From: Streptomyces sp. NBC_01016
GTDB lineage: Bacteria; Actinomycetota; Actinomycetes; Streptomycetales; Streptomycetaceae
Assembly (NCBI RefSeq): GCF_026341035.1
Contig: NZ_JAPEOQ010000002.1
Coordinates: 310,001 to 374,000, forward strand
Direction: 5' to 3'
DNA: 64,000 bases
The notes below the pieces were generated by a model. It was given only the letters and a program-made list of their open reading frames with translations, was not told the DNA's origin and ran no database searches. Below are positions 1 to 7,335 of this stretch, piece by piece. Positions within the stretch are counted from its first letter, which is position 1. Every line of letters starts with the position of its first letter. The position numbers were made by a program, and so were the translations under genes.

Positions 1-1
1 G

Positions 2-1717
2 CGCGACATCTTCAACGAGGACTTCTCCAAGGTCATCGTCAGCGGTGACGAGGCGTGGGACACCATCCACGGCTACGTCAACCACGTGGCGCCCGACCTG
101 TCGGACCGGCTGTCCAAGTGGACGTCCGAGGTCGACGTCTTCGCGACGTACCGGATCGACGAGCAGCTCGCCAAGGCGCTCGACCGCAAGGTGTGGCTGC
201 CGTCCGGCGGCTCCCTGGTGATCGACAAGACCGAGGCGATGATCGTCGTCGACGTCAACACCGGTAAGTTCACCGGCCAGGGCGGCAACCTCGAAGAGAC
301 CGTGACGAGGAACAACCTCGAAGCGGCCGAGGAGATCGTCCGCCAGCTGCGGCTGCGCGACCTGGGCGGCATCGTCGTCATCGACTTCATCGACATGGTC
401 CTGGAGTCCAACCGGGACCTGGTGCTGCGGCGCCTGCTCGAATGCCTGGGCAGGGACCGTACGAAGCACCAGGTCGCCGAGGTCACCTCGCTCGGCCTGG
501 TCCAGATGACCCGTAAGCGCGTCGGCCAGGGCCTCCTGGAGTCCTTCTCCGAGACCTGCGTGCACTGCAACGGCCGCGGCGTCATCGTGCACATGGAGCA
601 GCCCGCAGCCAATGGCGGCGGTGGCAAGCGCAAGAAGCGCGGCCGCGGCGGCAACGGCGCGGACCACCAGCACGAGACGCACGAGGCTCCGGCCGCGGAG
701 CAGTCCGAGCCCGAGAGCGAGGCCGAGGTCGCCGCGGAGGCGGCCGCCCCGGCGGCGCTGCCCGAGCCGGAGTTCGTTGCGGACGAGGAGCTGTACTCCA
801 GCGCCGCGGAGGCCGAGGCCGCCGCGGGTCGTGGCCGCTCGCGTCGCCGCGCCACGCGCAAGGCGTCGGCCCCGGCCGGTGCCCCGCAGGCGGAGGCGGC
901 CGAGAAGCCGGCGAGGTCCGGCAGGAAGTCGAGGGCCGAGCGGGCCGCGAAGCTGGAGGAGCGGAAGGCCGCTGAGGCCGAGGCTCCGGCGCCCGAGCCG
1001 GTCGTCGAGGAGCCGAAGGCCGCCGAGCCGGCCCCGGTCCCCGCGCCCGAGCCCGTGCAGGACGAGGCCCCCGCGCCCCGTCAGCGCCGCCGTGCCACGC
1101 GCAAGGCGTCCGCTCCCGCCGGTTCCCCGAAGGCCTCCTCGGAGGAGGCCGCTGCGGTGACCGTCACGGAGCCGGTCAAGGCCGAGCCCGTGGAGGAGCC
1201 GAAGGCCGTCGAGCCCGAGGCGCCGAAGGCCGAGGTGACCGAGGCCGCGGCCCCGGCCCGCCCGCGCCGTCGCGCCGTCCGCAAGGCGACCGCCCCGACC
1301 ACCACCACTGAGGACACGGCCGTCGTGGTCGTCTCTTCGGCCTCGGACGAGGCCGCCGAGGCGCCCGCGCCGGAGGAGGCCGAGGAGGCGCCCGCCGCCA
1401 AGAAGGCCGCCCGTAAGACGGCCAAGAAGGCGACGGCGAAGAAGGCCGCCACCAAGAAGACGGCCGCGCCCAAGACGGCTGCCGCCAAGACGGCCGCGAC
1501 CGACGAAGCCGCGACCGACGAGGCCGCCCCCAAGACGGCTGCCAAGAAGACGGCCGCCAAGAAGGCGACGGCTGCCAAGAAGGCGACCACGGCCAAGAAG
1601 GCGACGGCGGCGAAGAAGACCACCGCCAAGAAGACGACGGCCAAGAAGACGACCGCGAAGAAGACCGCGGCGGCCGAGCAGCAGTCGCTGCCGTCCGTCT
1701 CGGCCGCGGCCGACTAG
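2..1717 (+). CDS. rne: Ribonuclease E/G family protein, C-terminal part (5' truncated by window edge)
   Basis: The reading frame is open from base 2, so the S1/RNA-binding N-terminus lies outside the window. Visible are the catalytic-core segment (VIDKTEAMIVVDVNTGKFTG, then NLEAAEEIVRQLRLRDLGGIVVIDFIDM) and the zinc-link-like motif CVHCNGRG (about 556-576). Family knowledge: an endoribonuclease of mRNA decay and rRNA processing. After about base 600 the protein becomes a disordered Ala/Glu/Pro extension with three copies of an RRRATRKASAPAG-like block (near 840, 1085 and 1265), ending in a K/A-rich tail of AKK/TAKK repeats (about 1399-1677) like histone H1 tails. The TAG stop lies inside the CTAG that borders a MITE-like insertion. 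The gene's probable terminator is now at 2942-2976. Confidence 0.93.
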   Translation, partial: RDIFNEDFSKVIVSGDEAWDTIHGYVNHVAPDLSDRLSKWTSEVDVFATYRIDEQLAKALDRKVWLPSGGSLVIDKTEAMIVVDVNTGKFTGQGGNLEETVTRNNLEAAEEIVRQLRLRDLGGIVVIDFIDMVLESNRDLVLRRLLECLGRDRTKHQVAEVTSLGLVQMTRKRVGQGLLESFSETCVHCNGRGVIVHMEQPAANGGGGKRKKRGRGGNGADHQHETHEAPAAEQSEPESEAEVAAEAAAPAALPEPEFVADEELYSSAAEAEAAAGRGRSRRRATRKASAPAGAPQAEAAEKPARSGRKSRAERAAKLEERKAAEAEAPAPEPVVEEPKAAEPAPVPAPEPVQDEAPAPRQRRRATRKASAPAGSPKASSEEAAAVTVTEPVKAEPVEEPKAVEPEAPKAEVTEAAAPARPRRRAVRKATAPTTTTEDTAVVVVSSASDEAAEAPAPEEAEEAPAAKKAARKTAKKATAKKAATKKTAAPKTAAAKTAATDEAATDEAAPKTAAKKTAAKKATAAKKATTAKKATAAKKTTAKKTTAKKTTAKKTAAAEQQSLPSVSAAAD

Positions 1718-1900
1718 GGCCTGTCCGGCGGGTCAGGCCGAATTGGGTGGCCTTGACCCGCCGGTGCCGGTGAGCAGGACCTGGTGCGTGCAGCTGCAAG
1801 GCGGAGGATTGAGGCATCGCGGAGCGATGGTGATTGACGACAACGCCGCAGATGTGCGTGCCAGGCCCTGCGTCCCTCGGCATGACCCGCCGGACAGGCC
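1718..1900. mobile_element. MITE-like element with 18-22 bp perfect terminal inverted repeats
   Basis: A 183-bp non-coding block is bounded by perfect inverted repeats: 1714-1735 reads CTAGGGCCTGTCCGGCGGGT and two more bases, and 1883-1904 is its exact reverse complement. CTAG sits at both borders (1714-1717 and 1901-1904), consistent with a TA or CTAG target duplication. The interior has no plausible gene. It sits exactly on the stop codon of the RNase E/G gene and directly abuts the IS at 1905. By structure it is a non-autonomous element. The transposase that would mobilise it is not identified, and the neighbouring IS has different ends. Confidence 0.75.
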
Positions 1901-2431
1901 CTAGGGCGTTTCTGATGGCTCTTGGACGGTGTCGCGGAGCCAGATGACGACTGCTGCGACGGCCAGGGTGCCGTTGAAGATGTAGTCGCGCTTGTCGTAA
2001 CGGCTGGCGACCGCACGGAACTGCTTCCACTTGCTGACGCACCGTTCGGCGGCACTGCGGCGGCGGTACTGGCCTGTGTCGAAGGCCGGAGGCCGGCCGC
2101 CGGCCCGGCCCCGCCGCAGACGGTTGCTGCGTTGGTCCTCGGGTTGGGCGATGGTCACCTTGATGTGCCGTCCGCGCAGGTAGGCGCGGGTGTCGCGGCT
2201 GGAGTAGGCCTTGTCTCCGCGGAGCCGGTCCGGGCGGGTGCGGGGCCGCCCCGGCCCGCGCCGGGCGATCCGCAGGCACTCCAGTACCGGGACGAGCATG
2301 GGGTTGTCGCCCCGCTGGCCGGGCGAGGTCTGCCAGACCAGCGGGCGGGCCCGGTCATCGGCCAGGAAATGGACCTTGCTGGTCAGTCCGCCCCGGGAAC
2401 GTCCCAGTGCCTCGCGTCCATCGGCCTCCAC
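1901..2431 (-). CDS. IS5-family transposase, frame B (C-terminal part, via -1 frameshift)
   Basis: This frame contains GREALGRSRGGLTSKVH, the second catalytic Asp (RGDKAYSS) and the Glu region (RSAAERCVSKWKQFR...YDKRDYIF), completing the DDE set begun in frame A. It is normally made as an A-B fusion by -1 slippage at 2449-2443 rather than from its own start. Its TAG stop (1903-1901) is formed by the flanking CTAG target sequence, not by the element, so the insertion site supplies the stop codon. Confidence 0.82.
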   Translation of the reverse strand: MEADGREALGRSRGGLTSKVHFLADDRARPLVWQTSPGQRGDNPMLVPVLECLRIARRGPGRPRTRPDRLRGDKAYSSRDTRAYLRGRHIKVTIAQPEDQRSNRLRRGRAGGRPPAFDTGQYRRRSAAERCVSKWKQFRAVASRYDKRDYIFNGTLAVAAVVIWLRDTVQEPSETP

Positions 2432-2909
2432 ACGCGCCCCGCCCCCTTTTGCGGGAAGTCACCCGGCGGCCGGTGCCGGGCCCCGGCCGCATGCTGATGA
2501 GCCCGGCAGGACGTGGAGTCGATGTTCACCGCCCACTCGGCCTCCTTCGCCGCCGTGCGGGCCAGGGCACCGTCCGGGTCGCTCGCGGCGGCCTCGATCT
2601 GCAGCTCTGTCAGGATCCGCTGCCAGGTTCCGTCGGCCGACCAGCGGCGATGGCGCTCATAGACGGTCTGCCACGGCCCGTACCGCTCGGGCAGATCCGG
2701 CCACGGCACCCCGGTACGGGCCCGGAACAGTACGCCGTTGATGACTCGGCGGTGATCCGCCCACTGCCCACCCGGGGCACCGTTTCCCGGCAACAGCGAC
2801 TCGATCTTCTGCCACTGCGCGTCCGTCAGTTCATGGCGTCGCACCATACGACCCGCATGCCCAGCACCCGCACTGATCCACCCACCCAGCAAGAGCCATC
2901 AGAAACGAC
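1905..2909 (-). mobile_element. IS5-family insertion sequence (two-frame transposase type), apparently intact
   Basis: The element is 1005 bp with 19-bp terminal inverted repeats (1905-1923 and 2891-2909, one mismatch, core CGTTTCTGATGGCTCTT), flanked by CTAG at 1901-1904 and 2910-2913. It carries one transposase split over two overlapping minus-strand frames with a slippery heptamer, the organisation of the IS427 group of IS5. Both ends, the target duplication and all three catalytic regions are present, so it may be recent or still active. It shares its left CTAG with the right end of the MITE-like element. Confidence 0.88.
2383..2847 (-). CDS. IS5-family transposase, frame A (N-terminal part)
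   Basis: Begins MVRRHELTDAQWQKIESLLP and contains WADHRRVINGVLFRARTGVPWP and the first catalytic Asp region (VNIDSTSCRAHQHAAGAR), typical of IS5 transposases. An in-frame TTG at 2892 could extend it upstream into the inverted repeat; the ATG at 2847 matches the family's usual N-terminus. The frame ends soon after the slippery heptamer A AAG GGG (minus strand, 2449-2443). A -1 shift there leads into frame B, giving KGGG...EALGRSRGG, the normal junction sequence of full-length family members. Confidence 0.85.
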   Translation of the reverse strand: MVRRHELTDAQWQKIESLLPGNGAPGGQWADHRRVINGVLFRARTGVPWPDLPERYGPWQTVYERHRRWSADGTWQRILTELQIEAAASDPDGALARTAAKEAEWAVNIDSTSCRAHQHAAGARHRPPGDFPQKGAGRVWRPMDARHWDVPGAD

Positions 2910-2941
2910 CTAGGGCCTGAGGCTCCGCCTGGACCGAGTGA

Positions 2942-2976
2942 CGACGCCCCGCACAGCGCTGCTGTGCGGGGCGTCG
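2942..2976 (+). terminator. Strong hairpin, probable terminator of the RNase E/G gene
   Basis: A perfect 16-bp stem (2942-2957 with 2961-2976) with a 3-nt loop. It lies about 1.2 kb past the RNase stop because the MITE-like element and IS are inserted between them. Without the insertions it would begin about 40 bp after the stop. Confidence 0.75.
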
Positions 2977-3171
2977 CCGTATGTACGGGCAAGTCGGTCA
3001 TTGCCGTGGTTTTCGGCGACGTGGGCGACGTGAGAGGTCTCGAAGAGCGCTCGATTCGCCCCCTGCCTCTTGGTGCGCGGCCAACTGCCTGTAAAAATCA
3101 TGCAGTCATACAGGTGAAGGACATGGGTGGGCGTTGGGGAGACGCGTACTCGTGTCAGGGGAGGGAATGCG

Positions 3172-4506
3172 ATGGCGCACGTGCGTCTCAGAGGCACGGG
3201 CAGACACCGTGCCGTGAAGCCGGTCAAGGCCGGACGGCAGATGGTGGCCCTGGCCACCGTGCTCTCGGCGGCGGGAGTGCAGGCGGGGGTCGCCGCGGGA
3301 ACCGCGCAGGCGGACGAGGCCAGGACCTGGACCGAGGGGCCGATCTTCAACGATCCGCTGGGCACCGCCCAGGAGCAGTACGCCATCCGCACCAGGCTCG
3401 TCGAGCTGACGGACGCGGCGCTGCCGGGCTCGACCATCAAGGTCGCCGTGTACCACGTGTGGGAGCAGACGATCGTCGACGCTCTGAAGCGCGCCAGGGA
3501 CCGCGGCGTACGCGTACAGATCCTGCTCGACTCGACGAGCAAGACGGACCGGCCGGACAACACGGTGTACTCGCAGCTGGTCGCGCTGTTCGGCACCAGC
3601 CGCGCCAACCCGTCCTTCGTGTCGCTGTGCCCCACGAACAAGTCCTGCCTCGGCGACCCGAAGTTCGGGAAGTCGATCATGCACAACAAGTTCTGGCTGT
3701 TCTCGGCCGTCGAGGGCGCCACGAACGTCGTCGTGCAGACCACGGCGAACTCCACGCCGTCCGCGAGCACGAGGTTCTTCAACGACGCGCTCCAGCTGCC
3801 CAACAACCCGGTCCTGTACGGCGCGTACGCGGACTATTTCGACGACATGGTCGTCAAGGACTGGGCGAACTGGGACTACCGCACGGTCAGCAACGGCCAC
3901 TACAAGGCGTACTTCTTCCCGCGGGCCGGCACCACGAACTCCACGGACACGCTGCACTCGGTGCTCAACAACGTCTCGTGCACCTACAAGGACGCGGCGA
4001 CCGGCGCCACGAAGAAGACGATCGTGCGCGCTGCGGTCTTCCAGATCACCCGGCAGGCCATCGCCGACAAGCTGGTCTCGCTGAAGAAGGCGGGCTGCAC
4101 GGTCCAGATCGAGTACGCGACGTCCGACAGCGGCACCTGGAAGTCGATGCACACCACCGGCGCCCCGCCGCTGCGCTGCTACAACGACAACCGGGACCCG
4201 CTGAACCCCGGCGGTGCGAAGCTCGGGACGCCGTTCATCATCCACACCAAGTACGTGGCGATCGACGGCATGTACGACGGCGCGCGCAACAAGATCACGT
4301 TCACCGGCTCGCAGAACGCCTCGAACCCGGCGCTGCGCGAGAACGACGAGGCGTACGTCAAGATCGACGACGACTCCGTGCACGACACGTACGTGCAGCA
4401 CTTCAACAAGGTGTGGGGCGTCGCGTACCCGGGGGCCTCGGACAACACGAACCTGTGCAAGGGCGTCAAGGTGCTCCCGCAGGACGGTGAGGTCAAGACC
4501 ACGTGA
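3172..4506 (+). CDS. Secreted phospholipase D-like (HKD superfamily) protein
   Basis: About 444 residues. The N-terminus is basic followed by a hydrophobic stretch (MVALATVLSAAGVQAGVAAG) and an AQA-DEA site, a typical Sec signal peptide, so it is predicted extracellular. Two HxK motifs of the PLD superfamily are present: MHNKFWLF (about 3681) and IHTKYVAIDG (about 4249), consistent with a bilobed phosphatidyltransferase or nuclease fold. Paired cysteines may form disulfides. ATG 3172 is chosen because AGGGGAGGG lies just upstream; a GTG at 3127 is in frame but lacks this. It is transcribed alone between the rne hairpin and rplU. The substrate (phospholipid or nucleic acid) cannot be told from sequence. 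Confidence 0.78.
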   Translation: MAHVRLRGTGRHRAVKPVKAGRQMVALATVLSAAGVQAGVAAGTAQADEARTWTEGPIFNDPLGTAQEQYAIRTRLVELTDAALPGSTIKVAVYHVWEQTIVDALKRARDRGVRVQILLDSTSKTDRPDNTVYSQLVALFGTSRANPSFVSLCPTNKSCLGDPKFGKSIMHNKFWLFSAVEGATNVVVQTTANSTPSASTRFFNDALQLPNNPVLYGAYADYFDDMVVKDWANWDYRTVSNGHYKAYFFPRAGTTNSTDTLHSVLNNVSCTYKDAATGATKKTIVRAAVFQITRQAIADKLVSLKKAGCTVQIEYATSDSGTWKSMHTTGAPPLRCYNDNRDPLNPGGAKLGTPFIIHTKYVAIDGMYDGARNKITFTGSQNASNPALRENDEAYVKIDDDSVHDTYVQHFNKVWGVAYPGASDNTNLCKGVKVLPQDGEVKTT

Positions 4507-4692
4507 GCCCGTCGGTCAGGGGCCGGTTTGCCCTTCTGTGGGGCGCCCCGTAACCTTGACCGTCGGCGTGTCCATCGATGCGCCTTACTCCCGTAAACCT
4601 TTTTCCTCCCGGAGTTCCTCGTGAAATCCGGGAGAGGCTGCCTCGTGCGGCTGGACTGCGGGCGTTCCGTTCCGAGCGAAAGAGAGATCCGC

Positions 4693-5013
4693 GTGTACGC
4701 CATCGTGCGCAGCGGTGGTCGTCAGCACAAGGTTGCTGTCGACGACATCGTTGAGATTGACAAGCTTCCCACCGCCAAGGTTGGCGACACCGTAGAGCTC
4801 TCTACGCTGCTCGTTGTCGACGGCGACGCCGTGACCAGCGACCCGTGGGTGCTGGCCGGCATCAAGGTCCAGGCCGAGGTCGTGGACCACCACAAGGGCG
4901 CGAAGATCGACATCCTTCGCTACAAGAACAAGACCGGCTACCGCCGTCGCCAGGGTCACCGCCAGCAGTACACGGCGATCAAGGTCACCGGTATCCCCAC
5001 GGCTGCGAAGTAA
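4693..5013 (+). CDS. rplU: 50S ribosomal protein L21
   Basis: 106 residues, the usual length. It begins VYAIVRSGGRQHKVAVDD from a GTG start after a purine-rich GAAAGAGAGA sequence. It contains the conserved C-terminal KIDILRYKNKTGYRRRQGHRQ that binds 23S rRNA. An in-frame ATG at 4621 would add 24 residues absent from the family and is rejected. It is followed 14 bp later by rpmA and then obgE, the standard rplU-rpmA-obgE order linking ribosomal proteins of the large subunit with an assembly GTPase. Confidence 0.97.
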   Translation: MYAIVRSGGRQHKVAVDDIVEIDKLPTAKVGDTVELSTLLVVDGDAVTSDPWVLAGIKVQAEVVDHHKGAKIDILRYKNKTGYRRRQGHRQQYTAIKVTGIPTAAK

Positions 5014-5027
5014 GGGACTGAGACAAG

Positions 5028-5282
5028 ATGGCACACAAGAAGGGCGCATCGTCCACTCGGAACGGGCGCGATTCCAATGCTCAGCGGCTCGGCGTGAAGC
5101 GCTTCGGCGGTCAGGCCGTCAACGCCGGTGAGATCCTGGTCCGCCAGCGCGGCACCCACTTCCACCCGGGCAACGGCGTCGGCCGCGGCAAGGACGACAC
5201 CCTGTTCGCGCTGGACGCCGGTGCGGTGGAGTTCGGTACTCACCGTGGCCGCAAGGTCGTGAACATCGTCCCGGTCGTCTGA
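5028..5282 (+). CDS. rpmA: 50S ribosomal protein L27
   Basis: 84 residues starting MAHKKGASSTRNGRDSNAQRLG, the conserved N-terminus that reaches toward the peptidyl-transferase centre, with GQAVNAGEILVRQRGTHFHPG and VGRGKDDTLFA. The N-terminal cleavable extension seen in Firmicutes L27 is absent, as expected in Actinobacteria. It is co-transcribed with rplU (14-bp gap), and a hairpin terminator at 5319-5362 separates the pair from obgE. Confidence 0.97.
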   Translation: MAHKKGASSTRNGRDSNAQRLGVKRFGGQAVNAGEILVRQRGTHFHPGNGVGRGKDDTLFALDAGAVEFGTHRGRKVVNIVPVV

Positions 5283-5318
5283 AACGCCTGAGGGCTTTCT
5301 GACCTGGATTTTTTCGCG

Positions 5319-5362
5319 AGGCGGACCTCACTTCCCCATCGGGGAAGCGGGTCCGCCTTTCG
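5319..5362 (+). terminator. Terminator after rplU-rpmA
   Basis: Outer stem AGGCGGACC (5319-5327) with GGTCCGCCT (5350-5358), inner stem CTTCCCC/GGGGAAG, followed by TTTCG. Located between rpmA and obgE. Confidence 0.8.
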
Positions 5363-5409
5363 CGTGTTGAAGTAGAGACATTTCCGTACGTTTCTGGAGG
5401 CACTGAACC

Positions 5410-6858
5410 ATGACCACCTTCGTGGACCGCGTCGAACTTCATGTCGCCGCGGGTAGCGGGGGCCACGGCTGTGCCTCCGTTCACCGGGAGAAGTTCAAGC
5501 CGCTCGGCGGCCCGGACGGTGGCAACGGCGGCCGTGGCGGTGACGTGATCCTGGTCGTCGACCAGGACGTCACGACGCTGCTCGACTACCACCACTCGCC
5601 GCACCGCAAGGCCACCAACGGTGCGCCCGGCGCGGGCGACAACCGCTCCGGCAAGGACGGCCAGGACCTGGTCCTGCCGGTGCCGGACGGCACGGTCGTC
5701 CTCGACAAGCAGGGCAATGTGCTCGCCGACCTCGTCGGCCAGGGCACCACGTACATCGCCGCACAGGGCGGTCGCGGCGGCCTCGGCAACGCGGCGCTCG
5801 CCTCGGCCCGCCGGAAGGCGCCCGGCTTCGCGCTGCTCGGTGTGCCGGGCGACGAGGGCGACGTCCAGCTGGAGCTGAAGACCGTCGCGGACGTGGCGCT
5901 CGTCGGCTACCCGAGCGCCGGCAAGTCCTCGCTGATCTCGGTGCTCTCCGCCGCCAAGCCGAAGATCGCGGACTACCCGTTCACGACGCTGGTCCCGAAC
6001 CTCGGCGTGGTGACGGCCGGCTCGACCGTCTACACGATCGCCGACGTCCCGGGCCTCATCCCCGGCGCCAGCCAGGGCAAGGGCCTCGGCCTGGAGTTCC
6101 TGCGGCACGTGGAGCGCTGCAGCGTCCTCGTGCACATCCTCGACACGGCGACGCTCGAGTCCGACCGCGACCCGGTCTCCGACCTCGACATCATCGAGGC
6201 GGAGCTCAAGGAGTACGGCGCGGGTCTGGAGAACAGGCCGCGCCTCGTCGTCCTCAACAAGATCGACGTGCCCGACGGCCAGGACCTCGCCGACATGGTC
6301 CGCCCGGACCTGGAGGAGCGCGGCTACCGCGTCTTCGAGGTCTCCGCCGTCGCCCACAAGGGCCTCAAGGAGCTGTCGTACGCGCTCGCCGAGCTGGTGG
6401 CCGAGGGGCGTGCCGCCAAGCCGAAGGACGAGGCGACCCGGGTCGTCATCCGGCCGAAGGCCGTGGACGACGCGGGCTTCACCGTCAAGCGCGAGGACGC
6501 CGACGGCGAGCCGCTGTTCCGCGTCCGCGGCGAGAAGCCGGAGCGCTGGGTGCGGCAGACCGACTTCAACAACGACGAGGCCGTCGGCTACCTCGCCGAC
6601 CGGCTCAGCCGTCTCGGTGTCGAGGACGAGCTGATGAAGGCGGGCGCCAGGCACGGTGACGGCGTCGCGATCGGTCCCGAGGACAACGCGGTCGTCTTCG
6701 ACTGGGAGCCGACGATGATGGCGGGCGCCGAGATGCTCGGGCGGCGTGGCGAGGACCACCGTATGGAGGCGCCCCGGCCGGCGGCGCAGCGTCGCCGTGA
6801 CCGGCAGGCGGAGCGGGACGACTCCCAGCAGGAGTACGACGACTTCGAGCCGTTTTAG
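5410..6858 (+). CDS. obgE: GTPase Obg/CgtA
   Basis: 482 residues. Order of domains: glycine-rich Obg fold (1-160, FVDRVELHVAAGSGGHGC, GGPDGGNGGRGGDVI), G domain with P-loop GYPSAGKSS (about residues 168-176), switch DYPFTTLVPNLGVV, DVPGLIPGA and NKID, then the C-terminal OCT domain. Family role: essential GTPase of 50S assembly; in Streptomyces Obg also affects the onset of differentiation. Good ribosome-binding site CTGGAGG before ATG 5410. A hairpin and a 23-bp minisatellite follow. Confidence 0.97.
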   Translation: MTTFVDRVELHVAAGSGGHGCASVHREKFKPLGGPDGGNGGRGGDVILVVDQDVTTLLDYHHSPHRKATNGAPGAGDNRSGKDGQDLVLPVPDGTVVLDKQGNVLADLVGQGTTYIAAQGGRGGLGNAALASARRKAPGFALLGVPGDEGDVQLELKTVADVALVGYPSAGKSSLISVLSAAKPKIADYPFTTLVPNLGVVTAGSTVYTIADVPGLIPGASQGKGLGLEFLRHVERCSVLVHILDTATLESDRDPVSDLDIIEAELKEYGAGLENRPRLVVLNKIDVPDGQDLADMVRPDLEERGYRVFEVSAVAHKGLKELSYALAELVAEGRAAKPKDEATRVVIRPKAVDDAGFTVKREDADGEPLFRVRGEKPERWVRQTDFNNDEAVGYLADRLSRLGVEDELMKAGARHGDGVAIGPEDNAVVFDWEPTMMAGAEMLGRRGEDHRMEAPRPAAQRRRDRQAERDDSQQEYDDFEPF

Positions 6859-6867
6859 TCTTTAGTC

Positions 6868-7005
6868 TTTGGCCTCTGGCGACCGGGACGTTTGGCCTCC
6901 GGGGACCGGGGCGTCCGGGCTCCGGGGACCGGGACGTTTGGCCTCCGGTGACCGGGGCGTCCGGGCTCCGGCGACCGGGACGTTAGGCCTCCGGCGACCG
7001 GGACA
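6868..7005. repeat. 23-bp tandem repeat, six copies
   Basis: Six head-to-tail 23-bp units (6868, 6891, 6914, 6937, 6960, 6983) with the core GGCCTCCGGGGACCGGGACG. Two unit types (TTTGGCCTC... and TCCGGGCTC...) partly alternate, suggesting growth as a 46-bp dimer. The array starts 10 bp after the obgE stop and ends just before a hairpin. No coding role is evident. Confidence 0.88.
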
Positions 7006-7010
7006 TCTGG

Positions 7011-7046
7011 GCGGGCCGCACCGAAGGGTGCGGTCCGCTTTGTTGT
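7011..7046 (+). terminator. Probable obgE terminator
   Basis: A 12-bp stem with one G-U pair (7011-7022 with 7027-7038), loop GAAG, followed by TTTGTTGTTG. Confidence 0.7.
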
Positions 7047-7335
7047 TGGGGTGGGGGTGGGCTGGGGCCTGGTCCGGGTCCAGGTCCGGGGTCGGAGCCA
7101 GTGGTGGTGGGTGCATGGCACCGGGGTCCTGGGGCTTTGCCGGGGTGGTTGCCCCTGCGCTCGTCGCGCGGCGCCGGTCTCTCTCCGGCTGCGCCGTTGC
7201 CCGGTCATCTCCTACCCTCCCGCCCCTCGCAGGGGTCGGGGCGGAGCCCCGAGGCGTAGGGGACGGGGGCGGCGCACACGCGGAAGGGCCCGGGAGACGT
7301 CTCCCGGGCCCCTCCGCACGCGCGCCGCAAAGGCG
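7047..7335. other. Gene-free gap between obgE and the TagF-like gene
   Basis: No gene is supported here. It holds a G/T-rich stretch (7046-7090), a GGGGCGGAGCCCCG palindrome (about 7238-7251) of the type found elsewhere in the window, and a long hairpin (7280-7317, core GGCCCGGGAGACGTCTCCCG) just downstream of the convergent minus-strand gene, probably its terminator. Confidence 0.7.
7280..7317 (-). terminator. Hairpin terminator downstream of the TagF-like gene
   Basis: A nearly perfect palindrome of about 36 bp centred at 7298/7299 (arms GCGGA-AGGGCCCGGGAGAC and its complement). It begins 19 bp past the minus-strand stop at 7336. Confidence 0.7.

Noticed and set aside
3106..4401. 431-residue frame antisense to the phospholipase D-like gene
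   Set aside because: Mirror frame; the plus strand has a signal peptide and two HxK motifs.
4507..4692. TTGACC at 4556 as -35 of an rplU promoter
   Set aside because: No acceptable -10 at 16-19 bp; promoter not assigned.
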